The notes under the pieces were generated by a model, which saw only the letters and a list, made by a program, of their open reading frames with translations, did not search any database and had not been told where the DNA came from. A program made the position numbers and the translations under genes. Of a DNA stretch of 64,000 nucleotides, positions 44,193 to 53,937 are shown piece by piece. Location of the stretch: NCBI RefSeq assembly GCF_000622365.1, contig NZ_JASC01000001.1:124001-188000 (forward strand), given 5' to 3'. This stretch comes from Sulfitobacter noctilucae (GTDB lineage Bacteria > Pseudomonadota > Alphaproteobacteria > Rhodobacterales > Rhodobacteraceae). Position 1 is the stretch's first letter. Every line of letters starts with the position of its first letter.

Positions 44193-45709
44193 ACAATCAA
44201 GGACTTTCCCGTCATTTCCTCAGGCTGGGCCATGTCCATCAGCGCCAGAAGGGTCGGGGCAAGATCGGCCAGCCGCCCGCCGCTGCGCAACTTTGCGCCT
44301 GACGGGCCACCCACCAGGGCCACCGGGACGGGGTTAAGTGTATGGGCCGTATGCGGACCGCCCGTTTCAGGGTCGATCATCACTTCGCAATTGCCGTGAT
44401 CGGCAGTTATCACCATAGCCCCGCCTACGGCTTCAAGTGTTTTGAGAACGCGGCCGAGCCCGGTGTCCACTGCTTCGCAGGCCGCTATGGCCGCATCCAG
44501 ATCACCGGTATGGCCCACCATATCGGGGTTTGCGTAGTTGACGACGATCAGGTCGTACCCGTCTTCGATGGCCTGCACGAGGTGGTCGGTCACCTCTGGT
44601 GCGGACATTTCGGGCTGCATGTCATAGGTGGCCACATCGGGCGACTTGGGCATAAAGCGATCCTCCCCCACGCCGGCGGTTTCTTCGCCGCCGTTCAGGA
44701 AAAAGGTGACGTGAGGGTATTTCTCTGTCTCGGCGATGCGGAACTGGCGGCGACCATGTTTTGCGACCCAGGCGCCCAGCGTATTGGGCAGATCGGGTTT
44801 GTGATACATCGTCGTCATGTATTTTGCGTGATCGGTCGAGTATTGCGCCATGCCCATGAGTGCGGCCCACTCCGGGCGGAGGCCGGTGGCGAAGGCATCA
44901 AAACCGGGCTGACCAAGTGCCGCCATAATTTCGCGGGCACGGTCGGCGCGGAAATTGAGGCAGAAGAAGCCGTCGCCATCTTTGGCTCCGGCATAGCCGT
45001 GCATCACCGTGGGCTGGATGAACTCATCATCCTCGCCCCGCGCGTAACCCTTATCTACCGCACTTTCGGCGCTGTCTTCAGACAGGCCATTTCCTTGCAG
45101 GATTGCATGGCTTGCTTTGGCAACGCGGTCCCAGCGGGTATCCCGGTCCATCGCAAAGTAGCGCCCCGTGAGTGTAACGACGCGCACGCTGTCCGGCAGG
45201 CCATCGCGGAGGGTTTGCAAGAACCCCTTGGCCGAGCGCGGAGACACATCGCGTCCGTCGGTAAGGGCGTGAATGACAGTTGGCACCCCCGCCGCGTCGA
45301 GCGTTTTGGCGGCAGCAATCATGTGGGACAGGTGGCCATGCACGCCGCCGTCCGAGACGAGACCCATAAGATGCGCCGTGCCGCCAGAGGCTTTGAGCGT
45401 TGCGATAAAGTCCTGAAAGGGAGGGTTTTTGCCAAAAGTGCCTTCTTCAATCGCCAGATCAATCTGACCGAGGTCCATCGCCACCACGCGGCCTGCGCCG
45501 ATATTAGTATGCCCAACCTCTGAATTACCCATTTGCCCGCGCGGCAGGCCCACATCAGGCCCGTAGGTAACGAGCGTCGAGGTGGGACAGGTCGCCGTGA
45601 TCCGATCCATCGTCGGGGTCTTGGCCAGCATGGGCGCATTGCCCTCAGCGCTGTCGCTCAGGCCCCATCCGTCAAGAATACATAGCACCACTGGTTTTGG
45701 CGTGTTCAT
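44189..45709 (-). CDS. gpmI: 2,3-bisphosphoglycerate-independent phosphoglycerate mutase
   Basis: This glycolytic enzyme interconverts 3- and 2-phosphoglycerate using two manganese ions. The 506-residue length is normal. Seen are the metal-binding CILDGWGLSD at the start, the phospho-serine in QMGNSEVGHTNIGAGR near residue 62, HALTDGRDVSPRS, NYANPDMVGHTGD and ITADHGNCE. It leads the gpmI-envC-ctpA cluster and is divergent from the zinc-finger gene at 45883. Confidence 0.97.
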   Translation of the reverse strand: MNTPKPVVLCILDGWGLSDSAEGNAPMLAKTPTMDRITATCPTSTLVTYGPDVGLPRGQMGNSEVGHTNIGAGRVVAMDLGQIDLAIEEGTFGKNPPFQDFIATLKASGGTAHLMGLVSDGGVHGHLSHMIAAAKTLDAAGVPTVIHALTDGRDVSPRSAKGFLQTLRDGLPDSVRVVTLTGRYFAMDRDTRWDRVAKASHAILQGNGLSEDSAESAVDKGYARGEDDEFIQPTVMHGYAGAKDGDGFFCLNFRADRAREIMAALGQPGFDAFATGLRPEWAALMGMAQYSTDHAKYMTTMYHKPDLPNTLGAWVAKHGRRQFRIAETEKYPHVTFFLNGGEETAGVGEDRFMPKSPDVATYDMQPEMSAPEVTDHLVQAIEDGYDLIVVNYANPDMVGHTGDLDAAIAACEAVDTGLGRVLKTLEAVGGAMVITADHGNCEVMIDPETGGPHTAHTLNPVPVALVGGPSGAKLRSGGRLADLAPTLLALMDMAQPEEMTGKSLIV

Positions 45710-45882
45710 CTGTCCTGCTCCGCCTTTTTTCTTTGGGGCCTTTTAACCGCTTGGTGGGGCCGCGTGAACCTCTTTCGGCATATGGCGACCCGGATCGGCG
45801 CTGGCCTGCAACTCGGTCTTGCCGTGCGAGGCGGGTTTGGGCATAACCGCAGTGTACCAGCCCCCATATCAAGGACGATCCC

Positions 45883-46140
45883 ATGAGCCAAGCCGCGCCA
45901 GAGACCAAGGTTGTAAACACCTACCGCGTTGCCTGTGATGGTGGCGAAGGGGCTTTGGGCCATCCGCGCGTCTGGCTTCAAATCCCGCGGGATCAGGGGT
46001 GGATCGAATGCGGCTACTGCGATTGCCGGTTCATCCATGCCGATCACGAACAGGACCTCGCCCGCAAGGGCGGCGCGGACAAGTCGCCAGATGGCGCGGG
46101 CGACCCGGTCCGCCACGGCGACGGCGTCCGCGTCGAGTAA
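45883..46140 (+). CDS. small zinc-finger (CHCC) protein, NDUFS6-like
   Basis: An 85-residue protein with ligands Cys18, His27, Cys43 and Cys46 in the order of the CHCC zinc finger found in the NDUFS6 subunit of complex I and its bacterial relatives. The core segment is [10 protein letters not shown] followed by CGYCDCRFI. The last 35 residues, rich in D and G, extend beyond the usual end of about 60 residues; a late frameshift or lineage-specific tail is possible. A complex I link is inference; no nuo genes are near. Confidence 0.78.
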   Translation: MSQAAPETKVVNTYRVACDGGEGALGHPRVWLQIPRDQGWIECGYCDCRFIHADHEQDLARKGGADKSPDGAGDPVRHGDGVRVE

Positions 46141-46266
46141 TCCGCGCATCGCGTCCGCGCGGTTGGCCTTCATGCAGACGCGCCTTGCCGACAGCCATTG
46201 CGCGCTGGCGGGCGACTCCGCATCGTGGCAAAAGACGGAATATGCGCATCTGAGGGGAGCACGTTC

Positions 46267-49065
46267 ATGTCCGGCACATTCGGCAAAGGCCATCATCTGC
46301 ATTTGATTGACGGCTCTGCGTTTATCTTTCGCGCCTATCACGCCCTGCCGCCCTTGACGCGCAAGTCCGATGGCTTGCCGATCGGGGCTGTGGCGGGGTT
46401 TTGTAATATGCTGCACCGCTATGTGGAGGGAAACACCGGCCCCGATGCGCCCACCCATGTTGCGGTAATTTTCGACAAGGGCAGCCACACGTTTCGCAAT
46501 GACATGTACGACCAGTACAAGGCCAATCGCGAGGCGATGCCGGAAGAGTTGCGCCCGCAAATCCCCCTGACCCGCAGCGCCACAGAGGCGTTCAACATCG
46601 CATGCGAGGAGAAGGAGGGTTACGAGGCCGATGACATCATCGCCACGCTCGCCGTGCAGGCGCGGGCGGCAGGTGGCCGCTGTACCATCATCAGTTCGGA
46701 CAAAGATTTGATGCAGTTGGTCGGCGACGGTGTGGAAATGCTAGACGCCATGAAGAACAAGACCATCGACCGCGAAGGGGTGTTCGAGAAATTCGGCGTT
46801 TATCCTGACCGCGTGGTGGATGTGCAGGCACTGGCGGGCGATTCCGTAGACAACGTGCCCGGCGCACCCGGCATCGGGATCAAGACGGCGGCGCTGTTGA
46901 TCAATGAATACGGTGATCTGGAAAGCCTGCTGGAGCGGGCCAGTGAGATCAAACAGCCCAAGCGGCGCGAGACACTGATTGAGCACGCCGAACAGATCAG
47001 GCTGTCGCGGAAGCTGGTTCTACTGGATGAAAACACACCTTTGGATTTTACGCTGGACGATCTGGAGGTGCGCACGCCCGATCCTGATAAACTACTGAAC
47101 TTTCTGGCCGAGATGGAATTTCGCACCCTGTCCAAACGTGTAGCCGATCAGTTGGGGGCGGAAGCCCCTGTCATCGCTGACGCCCCACCGATGCCGGATG
47201 CACCCAAGCTGGATGACGTGCCCTTCGACGCCACCGCCTACACTCAGGTTAGCGATGCGGCTGCGTTGCAAGGCTGGCTCGATGCGATTTACGAGGTCGG
47301 CTATGTTGCGGTTGATACGGAAACCACCGGGCTGAACGAAATGACTGCCGAGTTGGTCGGTATCTCATTGGCCACCACGCCGGGCAAAGCTTGCTACATT
47401 CCGCTGACACATAAGGCCAACCGGGGCGACGATCTGTTTGGCGGGGATGAACTGGCAGAGCGGCAAATGCCGCTTGAAGAGGCGCTGAAAATGCTGACGC
47501 CGATGCTGGAGGATCCGTCGATCCTCAAAATCGGCCAGAACATGAAATACGACGCCAAGATTTTTGCCCAGATCGGCATCGCAGTTGCACCTTTTGATGA
47601 CACGATGCTGATGTCCTATGCCCAGCACGCTGGCTTGCATAATCACGGTATGGATGCGCTGTCGGAGCGATATTTGAGCCATACACCTATCCCGATCAAA
47701 CCGTTGCTGGGATCGGGCAAAAGCGCGATTACCTTTGACAAGGTGCCGCTCGAGGAAGCTGTGAAATATGCTGCAGAGGACGCCGATATCACCCTGCGCC
47801 TGTGGCAATTTCTGAAACCGCAGTTGCATACCGCGCAGGTGACGAAAGTCTATGAGACGCTTGAGCGCCCTCTGGTGCCGGTGCTTGCTGCGATGGAGCG
47901 GTCTGGCATCAAGGTCGACCGTGATACACTCAGCCGGATGTCGAATGCCTTCGCGCAAAAGATGGCGGGGCTTGAAGATGAGATTTATGAGCTTGCAGGC
48001 CGCAAATTCAACGTCGGATCGCCCGCGCAAGTGGGTGAGGTCTTGTTCGAGGATATGGGGCTGGAGGGCGGCAAGAAGGGCGCGAACGGCAAATATTCGA
48101 CCGGGGCGGACATTCTGGAAGACCTCGCCACTGAGCATGACTTTCCGCGACGTATTCTGGACTGGCGGCAGTTGTCCAAGCTGAAATCCACCTACACAGA
48201 CGCGTTGCAGGACCATATCAATAAGGACACGGGCCGGGTGCACACGTCCTATTCCATCGCGGGGGCCTCGACGGGGCGGCTGGCGTCAACCGATCCGAAC
48301 CTGCAGAACATCCCGATCCGCACCGAAGAAGGCCGCCGCATCCGCGAGGCTTTCGTTGCGGAGGAAGGCAAAACACTTGTCGCGCTGGATTATTCCCAGA
48401 TCGAGCTGCGTATTCTGGCCCATATCGCGGATATTCCCGAGCTTAAGAAAGCCTTTGCCGATGGCATCGACATCCACGCGCTGACCGCCTCCGAGATGTT
48501 TGGCGTACCACTGGACGAGATGACGCCAGAAGTCCGGCGGCAGGCCAAAGCGATCAACTTTGGTGTGATCTACGGCATTTCCGGCTTTGGGCTGGCGCGG
48601 AACCTGCGCATTCCACGGGCCGAGGCGCAGGGGTTCATCGACCGCTACTTCGAACGCTTCCCCGGCATTCGAACCTACATGGACGACACCAAGAAGTTCG
48701 CCAAGGAACATGGGTTTGTTCAAACGTTGTTCGGACGCAAGATCCATACGCCCGAGATTGCTTCGAAAGGACCACGCGCCGGGTTTGCAGCCCGCGCAGC
48801 AATCAATGCGCCAATTCAGGGCACGGCTGCCGATGTGATCCGCCGTGCGATGATCCGGATGCCCGACGCCATTGCCGACATTCCAGCAGCCATGCTGTTG
48901 CAGGTCCATGATGAATTGTTGTTCGAGGTTGAAAAAGGTCACGAGGAAGCGTTGATCGCTGCGGCCCGCGACGTGATGGAGAATGCCAATGATCCTGTCG
49001 TCCAACTGGACGTCAAACTGACGGTGGATGCGGGGCAAGGCGCAAACTGGGCGGAAGCGCACTAA
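46267..49065 (+). CDS. polA: DNA polymerase I
   Basis: A 932-residue repair and Okazaki-fragment polymerase with all three domains. The 5'-3' exonuclease covers about 1-290 (SSDKDLMQLVGDGVEML and SVDNVPGAPGIGIKTA). The 3'-5' exonuclease is intact, with D350 and E352 in VDTETTG and AAEDADITLRLW later. The polymerase has motif A LDYSQIELR (D708), motif B RRQAKAINFGVIYG and motif C VHDEL (D882, E883). ATG at 46267 follows GAGGGGAG; an upstream GTG-type extension is unneeded. Confidence 0.98.
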   Translation: MSGTFGKGHHLHLIDGSAFIFRAYHALPPLTRKSDGLPIGAVAGFCNMLHRYVEGNTGPDAPTHVAVIFDKGSHTFRNDMYDQYKANREAMPEELRPQIPLTRSATEAFNIACEEKEGYEADDIIATLAVQARAAGGRCTIISSDKDLMQLVGDGVEMLDAMKNKTIDREGVFEKFGVYPDRVVDVQALAGDSVDNVPGAPGIGIKTAALLINEYGDLESLLERASEIKQPKRRETLIEHAEQIRLSRKLVLLDENTPLDFTLDDLEVRTPDPDKLLNFLAEMEFRTLSKRVADQLGAEAPVIADAPPMPDAPKLDDVPFDATAYTQVSDAAALQGWLDAIYEVGYVAVDTETTGLNEMTAELVGISLATTPGKACYIPLTHKANRGDDLFGGDELAERQMPLEEALKMLTPMLEDPSILKIGQNMKYDAKIFAQIGIAVAPFDDTMLMSYAQHAGLHNHGMDALSERYLSHTPIPIKPLLGSGKSAITFDKVPLEEAVKYAAEDADITLRLWQFLKPQLHTAQVTKVYETLERPLVPVLAAMERSGIKVDRDTLSRMSNAFAQKMAGLEDEIYELAGRKFNVGSPAQVGEVLFEDMGLEGGKKGANGKYSTGADILEDLATEHDFPRRILDWRQLSKLKSTYTDALQDHINKDTGRVHTSYSIAGASTGRLASTDPNLQNIPIRTEEGRRIREAFVAEEGKTLVALDYSQIELRILAHIADIPELKKAFADGIDIHALTASEMFGVPLDEMTPEVRRQAKAINFGVIYGISGFGLARNLRIPRAEAQGFIDRYFERFPGIRTYMDDTKKFAKEHGFVQTLFGRKIHTPEIASKGPRAGFAARAAINAPIQGTAADVIRRAMIRMPDAIADIPAAMLLQVHDELLFEVEKGHEEALIAAARDVMENANDPVVQLDVKLTVDAGQGANWAEAH

Positions 49066-49134
49066 TCTTGCTCCGGAACGGACCCGGATCGCGCCGCGCT
49101 GCGTTAGGTCCAGATCAGGCATGGAGGAGCGCAG

Positions 49135-49749
49135 ATGGATTGGATAAGACAGAACGCGGACATTCTCCAGCTGGGTCTTGGACTGGTTTCGGCGGTCGTC
49201 TGGTTGGCCTACCTACAAATCCTCTATCTGGGATTTGTGCGCCAACGGCAGGCGGTGATCATGATCGGCCATGGTGCTGCCAGCGATGACCGCGCCCGCT
49301 GCATTGTGACCAATATGGGCACCGAGCCGATCTATGTGATCGCAGCGCTGGCAAAGCTGACGATCGACGGGAAACCTTACAAGGCATCGGTTATCGACCG
49401 CGAGGAATTAAACCTCGACACGTTGGATGATCCGATCAAACGCACCACGCTGGGCCCGTTGAAAAGCGGTGAATACATGGATCTGGGCAGTTTTCGGGAT
49501 TTGATCTGGCGTGCCGAACGGCGGCTCGGGCTGGCGGAGGATTGCCGCGTCGAGCAGATCGAGTTGAGCATCGGTGCCGCATCGGGACATGCCACCAAAC
49601 TTGTCATTGCTAGCCGTGTGTTCAAACGCGAAGATGATCCATCAGGCAACGTCACGTTCCAGCCAACGACCCTGCTGACGCGACAGCTGCGCGGCGGGTG
49701 GAACCACCGGTCTATTCTGCGTCAACTCAAGGAAGATGCCACAGCATGA
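49135..49749 (+). CDS. membrane-anchored hypothetical protein
   Basis: A 204-residue protein with one N-terminal membrane helix (about residues 12-34, LGLGLVSAVVWLAYLQILYL) and a soluble domain of about 165 residues. That domain has a beta-rich look (CIVTNMGTEPIYVIAAL, LGPLKSGEYMDLGSF) reminiscent of small immunoglobulin-like or transport-accessory modules, but no family is recognised. Its stop overlaps the GST start (ATGA), so the pair is co-translated. Confidence 0.65.
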   Translation: MDWIRQNADILQLGLGLVSAVVWLAYLQILYLGFVRQRQAVIMIGHGAASDDRARCIVTNMGTEPIYVIAALAKLTIDGKPYKASVIDREELNLDTLDDPIKRTTLGPLKSGEYMDLGSFRDLIWRAERRLGLAEDCRVEQIELSIGAASGHATKLVIASRVFKREDDPSGNVTFQPTTLLTRQLRGGWNHRSILRQLKEDATA

Positions 49750-50384
49750 GCGGTTCCACGGGCAGTCTTCCTACGTTCTATTCTTTTCGCCGTTGTCCCT
49801 ATGCCATGCGGGCCCGCTTGGCACTGGATGTATCAGGCGTGTCGGTGGACCTGCGCGAAGTCGTTTTGCGCGACAAACCGCAGGCGTTCTTGGACGCCTC
49901 TCCCAGTGCGACGGTGCCCTGTCTGGTAGAGGACGCGCAAACCATCGACGAAAGCCTTGATATCATGGACTGGGCATTGGCCCGGAATGATCCCGAAGGA
50001 TGGTTGGATATGCCCACCCTTGGCCGCGATCTGATTGCTCGATTTGACGGACCGTTCAAATCGGCGCTCGACCGGACAAAATACGCGACACGCTATCCCG
50101 ATGAAGACCCCGAGCAGCATCGCACGATCGCGTCGTCCTTCCTGACCGATCTGAACACACAATTGCACGGGTATATCTTTGGTAAGCCCACTTTGGCTGA
50201 TTATGCGATCCTGCCCTTCGTGCGGCAGTTCGCGATGATCGACAAGGAATGGTTCGATGCGCAGGACTGGCCCTCTGTTCAGGACTGGTTGGGCACCTTC
50301 CTCGCGTCCGACAGATTTGCGCGGATCATGCTGAAATACGACCCGTGGCAGCCAGAAAATGCGCCCGTGCGGTTCCCTGAATAG
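49746..50384 (+). CDS. glutathione S-transferase
   Basis: A 212-residue GST with an N-terminal thioredoxin-fold domain (TFYSFRRCPYAMRARLAL, candidate glutathione cysteine in RRCPYA) and the glutathione-binding ATVPCLVEDAQTIDES segment, then a helical C-terminal domain with PTLADYAILPFVRQFA. The CPYAMRAR site resembles omega/beta-type GSTs and glutaredoxins, pointing to thiol transfer or reduction. The start at 49746 overlaps the preceding stop. Confidence 0.9.
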   Translation: MSGSTGSLPTFYSFRRCPYAMRARLALDVSGVSVDLREVVLRDKPQAFLDASPSATVPCLVEDAQTIDESLDIMDWALARNDPEGWLDMPTLGRDLIARFDGPFKSALDRTKYATRYPDEDPEQHRTIASSFLTDLNTQLHGYIFGKPTLADYAILPFVRQFAMIDKEWFDAQDWPSVQDWLGTFLASDRFARIMLKYDPWQPENAPVRFPE

Positions 50385-50615
50385 TTATGGCTCCTGCCGG
50401 ACCAGTTTGCCGACCAACCGCCGTGTCAGAGGGGCGACAACCAGCACCGCAGGAAAGGCGATAAGCCAGCTTGGCACCCAGGCCCCCACCCAAAGCGAAA
50501 GTAAATCCGGCGGGACGCCAGCAGTGCGTATCGTGGCGATGCCTGATACCAGAAATGACATCAATCCTGACAAAATGAAGCCGAAGACAACGGATGCAAA
50601 GCGGGCCGGTATCAT
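50385..50615 (-). CDS. DUF2798 small membrane protein
   Basis: A 76-residue protein with two hydrophobic helices (about 4-27 and 43-64) and the DUF2798 features FASVVFGFILSGLMSFLVSG and WLIAFPAVLVVAP followed by RR. Function is unknown. The ATG at 50615 forms an ATGA overlap with the stop of the upstream hyi gene, which decides the start over a TTG four codons earlier. It abuts the convergent GST stop directly. Confidence 0.82.
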   Translation of the reverse strand: MIPARFASVVFGFILSGLMSFLVSGIATIRTAGVPPDLLSLWVGAWVPSWLIAFPAVLVVAPLTRRLVGKLVRQEP

Positions 50616-51370
50616 GTTGTTTTCCAATGTAACGTATCTTCGGTCTTGCCGCCCGGATGGTATTCGGCGCTGATCCAGCCGTCATAACCTGATGCGTCGA
50701 TACGCGCAAAAAGTGCGGGGAAGTCCACCTCTCCGGCACCGGGCGGACCACGGTCGGGGCTGTCTCCGATCTGGATATGGCCGATCAGCGGAAGATATTC
50801 GTCAAAGACTGCCAGTGCATCGCCGTGGATCATCTGGGCGTGGTAGCTGTCGTATTGCAGCGCGACATTGGGCAGGGACAGTTCGTCCAAAACACCTGCG
50901 GCCAGCGCGTAGTCGTTCAAGAAATATCCGGGCTGCGCGACCGGGTTCAGCGGCTCCAGCATCAGCGTGAGACCTTTGGGGGCGGCGCCTGCTGCCCAGC
51001 GCATATTGTCGATCAGAACCGCACGGGCCTCGTCCCCTTCGGCGGCACCTGTCATCACATGGATCATCCGAACGCCCAGCGCCTCAGCATAGCGAAAGAC
51101 ACGCTTCATATCATATCGAAACCGGTCCACATGTTCCGGCTGCGCTGCAAACCCGCGCGGCCCGCCCGTATAATTGGGCGGCGGCGCGTTGATCAGTATC
51201 AGGCGCAGACCGTTGGCCAAAAGCGCCTGTTGGGTTTCCTTGACGGCAAGGTCGTAGGGAAACAGGATCTCTACCGTGTCGAACCCCGCATCCGCGGCAG
51301 CGGAAAACCGGTCAAGATAAGGGAGCTCTGGCCACAAAAGGGTCAGGTTCGCTGCGAATTTCAGGGGCAT
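50612..51370 (-). CDS. hyi: hydroxypyruvate isomerase family protein
   Basis: A 252-residue TIM-barrel enzyme of the Hyi/OtnI family, interconverting hydroxypyruvate and tartronate semialdehyde or 2-oxotetronate and 3-oxotetronate. Seen are KFAANLTLLWPELPYLDRF at the start, the first metal glutamate in LMLEPLNP, the histidine in QYDSYHAQM, IGHIQIGDSPDRGPPG and the second glutamate in WISAEYHPGG. Its start shares a base with the stop of the DUF1285 gene. No glyoxylate-pathway genes are adjacent. Confidence 0.92.
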   Translation of the reverse strand: MPLKFAANLTLLWPELPYLDRFSAAADAGFDTVEILFPYDLAVKETQQALLANGLRLILINAPPPNYTGGPRGFAAQPEHVDRFRYDMKRVFRYAEALGVRMIHVMTGAAEGDEARAVLIDNMRWAAGAAPKGLTLMLEPLNPVAQPGYFLNDYALAAGVLDELSLPNVALQYDSYHAQMIHGDALAVFDEYLPLIGHIQIGDSPDRGPPGAGEVDFPALFARIDASGYDGWISAEYHPGGKTEDTLHWKTT

Positions 51371-51966
51371 CAGGCATCTTCTGGCAATTCATCTGAAGGG
51401 ATGATGCCAAAGAATTCACCGCCTGACCACAGGCCAAACCATCCATCATGGTGTGCGCCCAACTCGACGAGCCGGTAAAAGCTTTTGCGGTCAATCAGCG
51501 CTTCAAGATTGCGACGGATGAGGACATAGGGGGCCGGCTCGCCTGTCTCAGGATCTCGTTCAACGCGGATCGGGGCCGCAGGGCCGGCCTCAGAAGCATC
51601 GCCCAGATTGGTGGTGAAGGTCAGCACCTGATCTTTACCGGTGCCAGACGAATCGAAATCCACCGCCACGAAGGGCGCATCCTCAACGGTGATGCCGACT
51701 TTCTCGACCGGCGTGACGAGGAAGTAATTGTCGCCCTCACGCAACAGAATCGTCGAAAACAGCTTTACCAGTCCGGGCCGCCCGATGGGCGTTCCTTCGT
51801 AGAACCACGTCCCGTCCCGCGCGATATGCATGTCGATGTCACCACAGAACGGCGGGTTCCAGCTGTCCACCGGGGGCAAACCGCGCGTTTTTACGGCATT
51901 TACAGAAGCCGCAAGGCCACTGGCTGTTGGGGTAACGGTTTTTTGTCCGCTCATAGCTTTTGCCAT
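51370..51966 (-). CDS. DUF1285 protein
   Basis: A 198-residue soluble protein of a family found mostly in proteobacteria and without proven function. Characteristic segments are PPFCGDIDMHIARDGTWFYEGTPIG, of which CGDIDM and WFYEGTPI are diagnostic, then LVKLFSTILLREGD, YFLVTPVEKVGI and the tail FYRLVELG. An ATG at 51954 (MSGQKT) is an equally good start. It is divergent from the MoxR operon across 58 bases, so a shared promoter region is likely. Confidence 0.88.
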   Translation of the reverse strand: MAKAMSGQKTVTPTASGLAASVNAVKTRGLPPVDSWNPPFCGDIDMHIARDGTWFYEGTPIGRPGLVKLFSTILLREGDNYFLVTPVEKVGITVEDAPFVAVDFDSSGTGKDQVLTFTTNLGDASEAGPAAPIRVERDPETGEPAPYVLIRRNLEALIDRKSFYRLVELGAHHDGWFGLWSGGEFFGIIPSDELPEDA

Positions 51967-52024
51967 TTCCAGTTAAAGAGATAGGTTTACAATCAACACA
52001 TATAATCCCGTTGGAGACATTGTC

Positions 52025-53032
52025 ATGACCCAAGCCGAAGACATGGTAGCGCAGATCGAGGCGCTGGGCGTCAAACTGGCCGAGGCGAAGACCTCGATCA
52101 CCAACCGGTTCATCGGCCAGGAGCGGGTTGTGGACCTGACGTTGACGGCCCTGTTGTGCGGTGGTCACGGCTTGCTGATCGGTCTGCCGGGCTTGGGCAA
52201 AACGCGTCTTGTCGAAACGCTCAGCACGGTGATGGGACTGGACGGCAACCGGGTGCAATTCACCCCCGATCTGATGCCCGCCGATATTCTCGGGTCCGAA
52301 GTGCTGGACACCGCCGAAGATGGCAGCCGTGCCTTCCGCTTTGTCGAAGGGCCGGTTTTCTGTCAGCTGTTGATGGCGGATGAAATCAACCGCGCCTCGC
52401 CTCGCACACAGTCGGCGTTGTTGCAGGCAATGCAGGAAAAGACCGTGACTGTCGCGGGGCAGGACCGCACACTGGGTATTCCGTTTCATGTGCTCGCGAC
52501 ACAAAACCCGATTGAACAGGAGGGCACCTATCCCCTCCCCGAAGCGCAATTGGACCGCTTTTTGGTACAAATCGACGTGGCCTATCCGGATCGCCAGACA
52601 GAGCGGGATATCATCCTTGCCACCACGGGCGACAGTGATGGGCAAGCAAATCAGGTCTTTACCACTCAGGAACTGCTGGATGCCCAACGCCTACTGCGGC
52701 GGATGCCCGTGGGCGAGTCGGTGGTCGAGATGATCCTTGATCTGGTCCGCGCCTTCCGTCCGCACGAAGAGGGTGCCAGCCAGCAGGTTCAGGATACGGT
52801 CGCTTGGGGCCCCGGCCCCCGCGCCTCTCAAGCGTTGATGCTGGCGGTACGCGCGCGGGCGCTGCTTGATGGACGCTTGGCCCCCTCCGCAGAAGACGTG
52901 ATCGACATGGCGCGGCCCGTGCTGTCGCACCGAATGGCCCTGAACTTTGCAGCACGGGCACGAGGTGACAGCCTGCAAGATCTGATCGAACAGACCGCAA
53001 CCCGCCTGACCGGTGCGAAAGCCGCAGCGTGA
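52025..53032 (+). CDS. MoxR family AAA+ ATPase
   Basis: A 335-residue AAA+ protein. Walker A GLPGLGKT is at residues 53-60, Walker B LLMADEINRAS near 118, sensor 1 in VLATQNPIEQEGTYPLPEAQLDRF (the family mark is NPIEQEGTYPLPEAQ), and the C-terminal lid has ARARALLDGR. MoxR ATPases act as chaperone-like remodelers with VWA proteins encoded beside them. Here the next three genes are coupled by overlaps and encode DUF58 and VWA-like proteins, the classical partner set. Confidence 0.95.
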   Translation: MTQAEDMVAQIEALGVKLAEAKTSITNRFIGQERVVDLTLTALLCGGHGLLIGLPGLGKTRLVETLSTVMGLDGNRVQFTPDLMPADILGSEVLDTAEDGSRAFRFVEGPVFCQLLMADEINRASPRTQSALLQAMQEKTVTVAGQDRTLGIPFHVLATQNPIEQEGTYPLPEAQLDRFLVQIDVAYPDRQTERDIILATTGDSDGQANQVFTTQELLDAQRLLRRMPVGESVVEMILDLVRAFRPHEEGASQQVQDTVAWGPGPRASQALMLAVRARALLDGRLAPSAEDVIDMARPVLSHRMALNFAARARGDSLQDLIEQTATRLTGAKAAA

Positions 53033-53937
53033 GCGAACCACTCCCCTTGGGGGCATACACTCCTGGCAACCTGCGCGGTGATGCAGAGGATCAGGCTTCG
53101 CGCCTGCCAGCCTTGCTTGCCCGCGCCGAACATTTGGCGGGTGCTGTTTTATTGGGCGCGCATGGCCGCCGCCGTGCCGGGACGGGTGATGATTTCTGGC
53201 AGTATCGCCCGGCACAGCAAGGCGACAGTCGGCGTATGATCGACCACCGCCGTTCTGCGATGGGGGATCAGGAGTTTGTGCGCGAACGCGAATGGCAGAT
53301 CGCGCAATCGGTGATGCTTTGGGTCGATCAAGGTGCCTCGATGCGCTTTGCTTCCGGCAAGGGGCTGCCGCAAAAGGCGGATCGCGCACGGCTTTTGGGT
53401 CTGGCCCTTGCCATCATGTTGTTGCGCGGTGGTGAACGGGTCGGGCTCACGGGTACGACCCTGCCTCCCCGCAGCGGCAATCCACAGGTGTTGCGACTGG
53501 CCGAACTCTTTTGCCAAGACGATGCCACGGATTACAGCCCGCCAGAACATCGCGCGATGATCCCCCATGCGCGAGCGGTGTTTATCTCCGACTTCATGGG
53601 CGATCTGGAAGGCGTGCAAACAGCGCTGACCAAAGCCGCCGACCGCGGTGTGCGCGGCGTGATTTACCATGTGTTGGACCCGGCCGAGGAATCATTTCCA
53701 TTTTCCGGCCGTACCATATTCGAAAGCATGGGCGGCACGCTGAGCCATGAGACACTGAAGGCAAATGACTTGAAGGGCCGCTATCTGGAGCAGCTGGCTG
53801 CCCGCAAGGATGAATTGCAAAGGCTTTGCGCACTGACAGGTTGGCAATACGGGCTGCACCACACGGATGCCTCGGCGCAATCGGCGCTTTTGTGGCTTTA
53901 TGGCGCGCTTGATGCGCGTGCGGGGGTGGCGGCATGA
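53029..53937 (+). CDS. DUF58 domain protein, MoxR partner
   Basis: A 302-residue soluble protein starting with GTG that overlaps the moxR stop. The DUF58 signature region RRAGTGDDFWQYRPAQQGDS and IDHRRSAM is near residues 45-75, with REREWQIAQSVMLWVDQGASM following, then VFISDFMGD in the later half, giving a VWA-like fold. DUF58 proteins are standard partners of MoxR ATPases and are thought to recognise their clients. No membrane segment is seen, so it probably links the ATPase to the membrane proteins that follow. Confidence 0.93.
   Translation: MSEPLPLGAYTPGNLRGDAEDQASRLPALLARAEHLAGAVLLGAHGRRRAGTGDDFWQYRPAQQGDSRRMIDHRRSAMGDQEFVREREWQIAQSVMLWVDQGASMRFASGKGLPQKADRARLLGLALAIMLLRGGERVGLTGTTLPPRSGNPQVLRLAELFCQDDATDYSPPEHRAMIPHARAVFISDFMGDLEGVQTALTKAADRGVRGVIYHVLDPAEESFPFSGRTIFESMGGTLSHETLKANDLKGRYLEQLAARKDELQRLCALTGWQYGLHHTDASAQSALLWLYGALDARAGVAA

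Noticed and set aside
45706..46560. Minus-strand open frame antisense to polA start and the zinc-finger gene
   Set aside because: Composition is that of a GC-rich shadow frame, with no family motif; both plus-strand genes are well supported.
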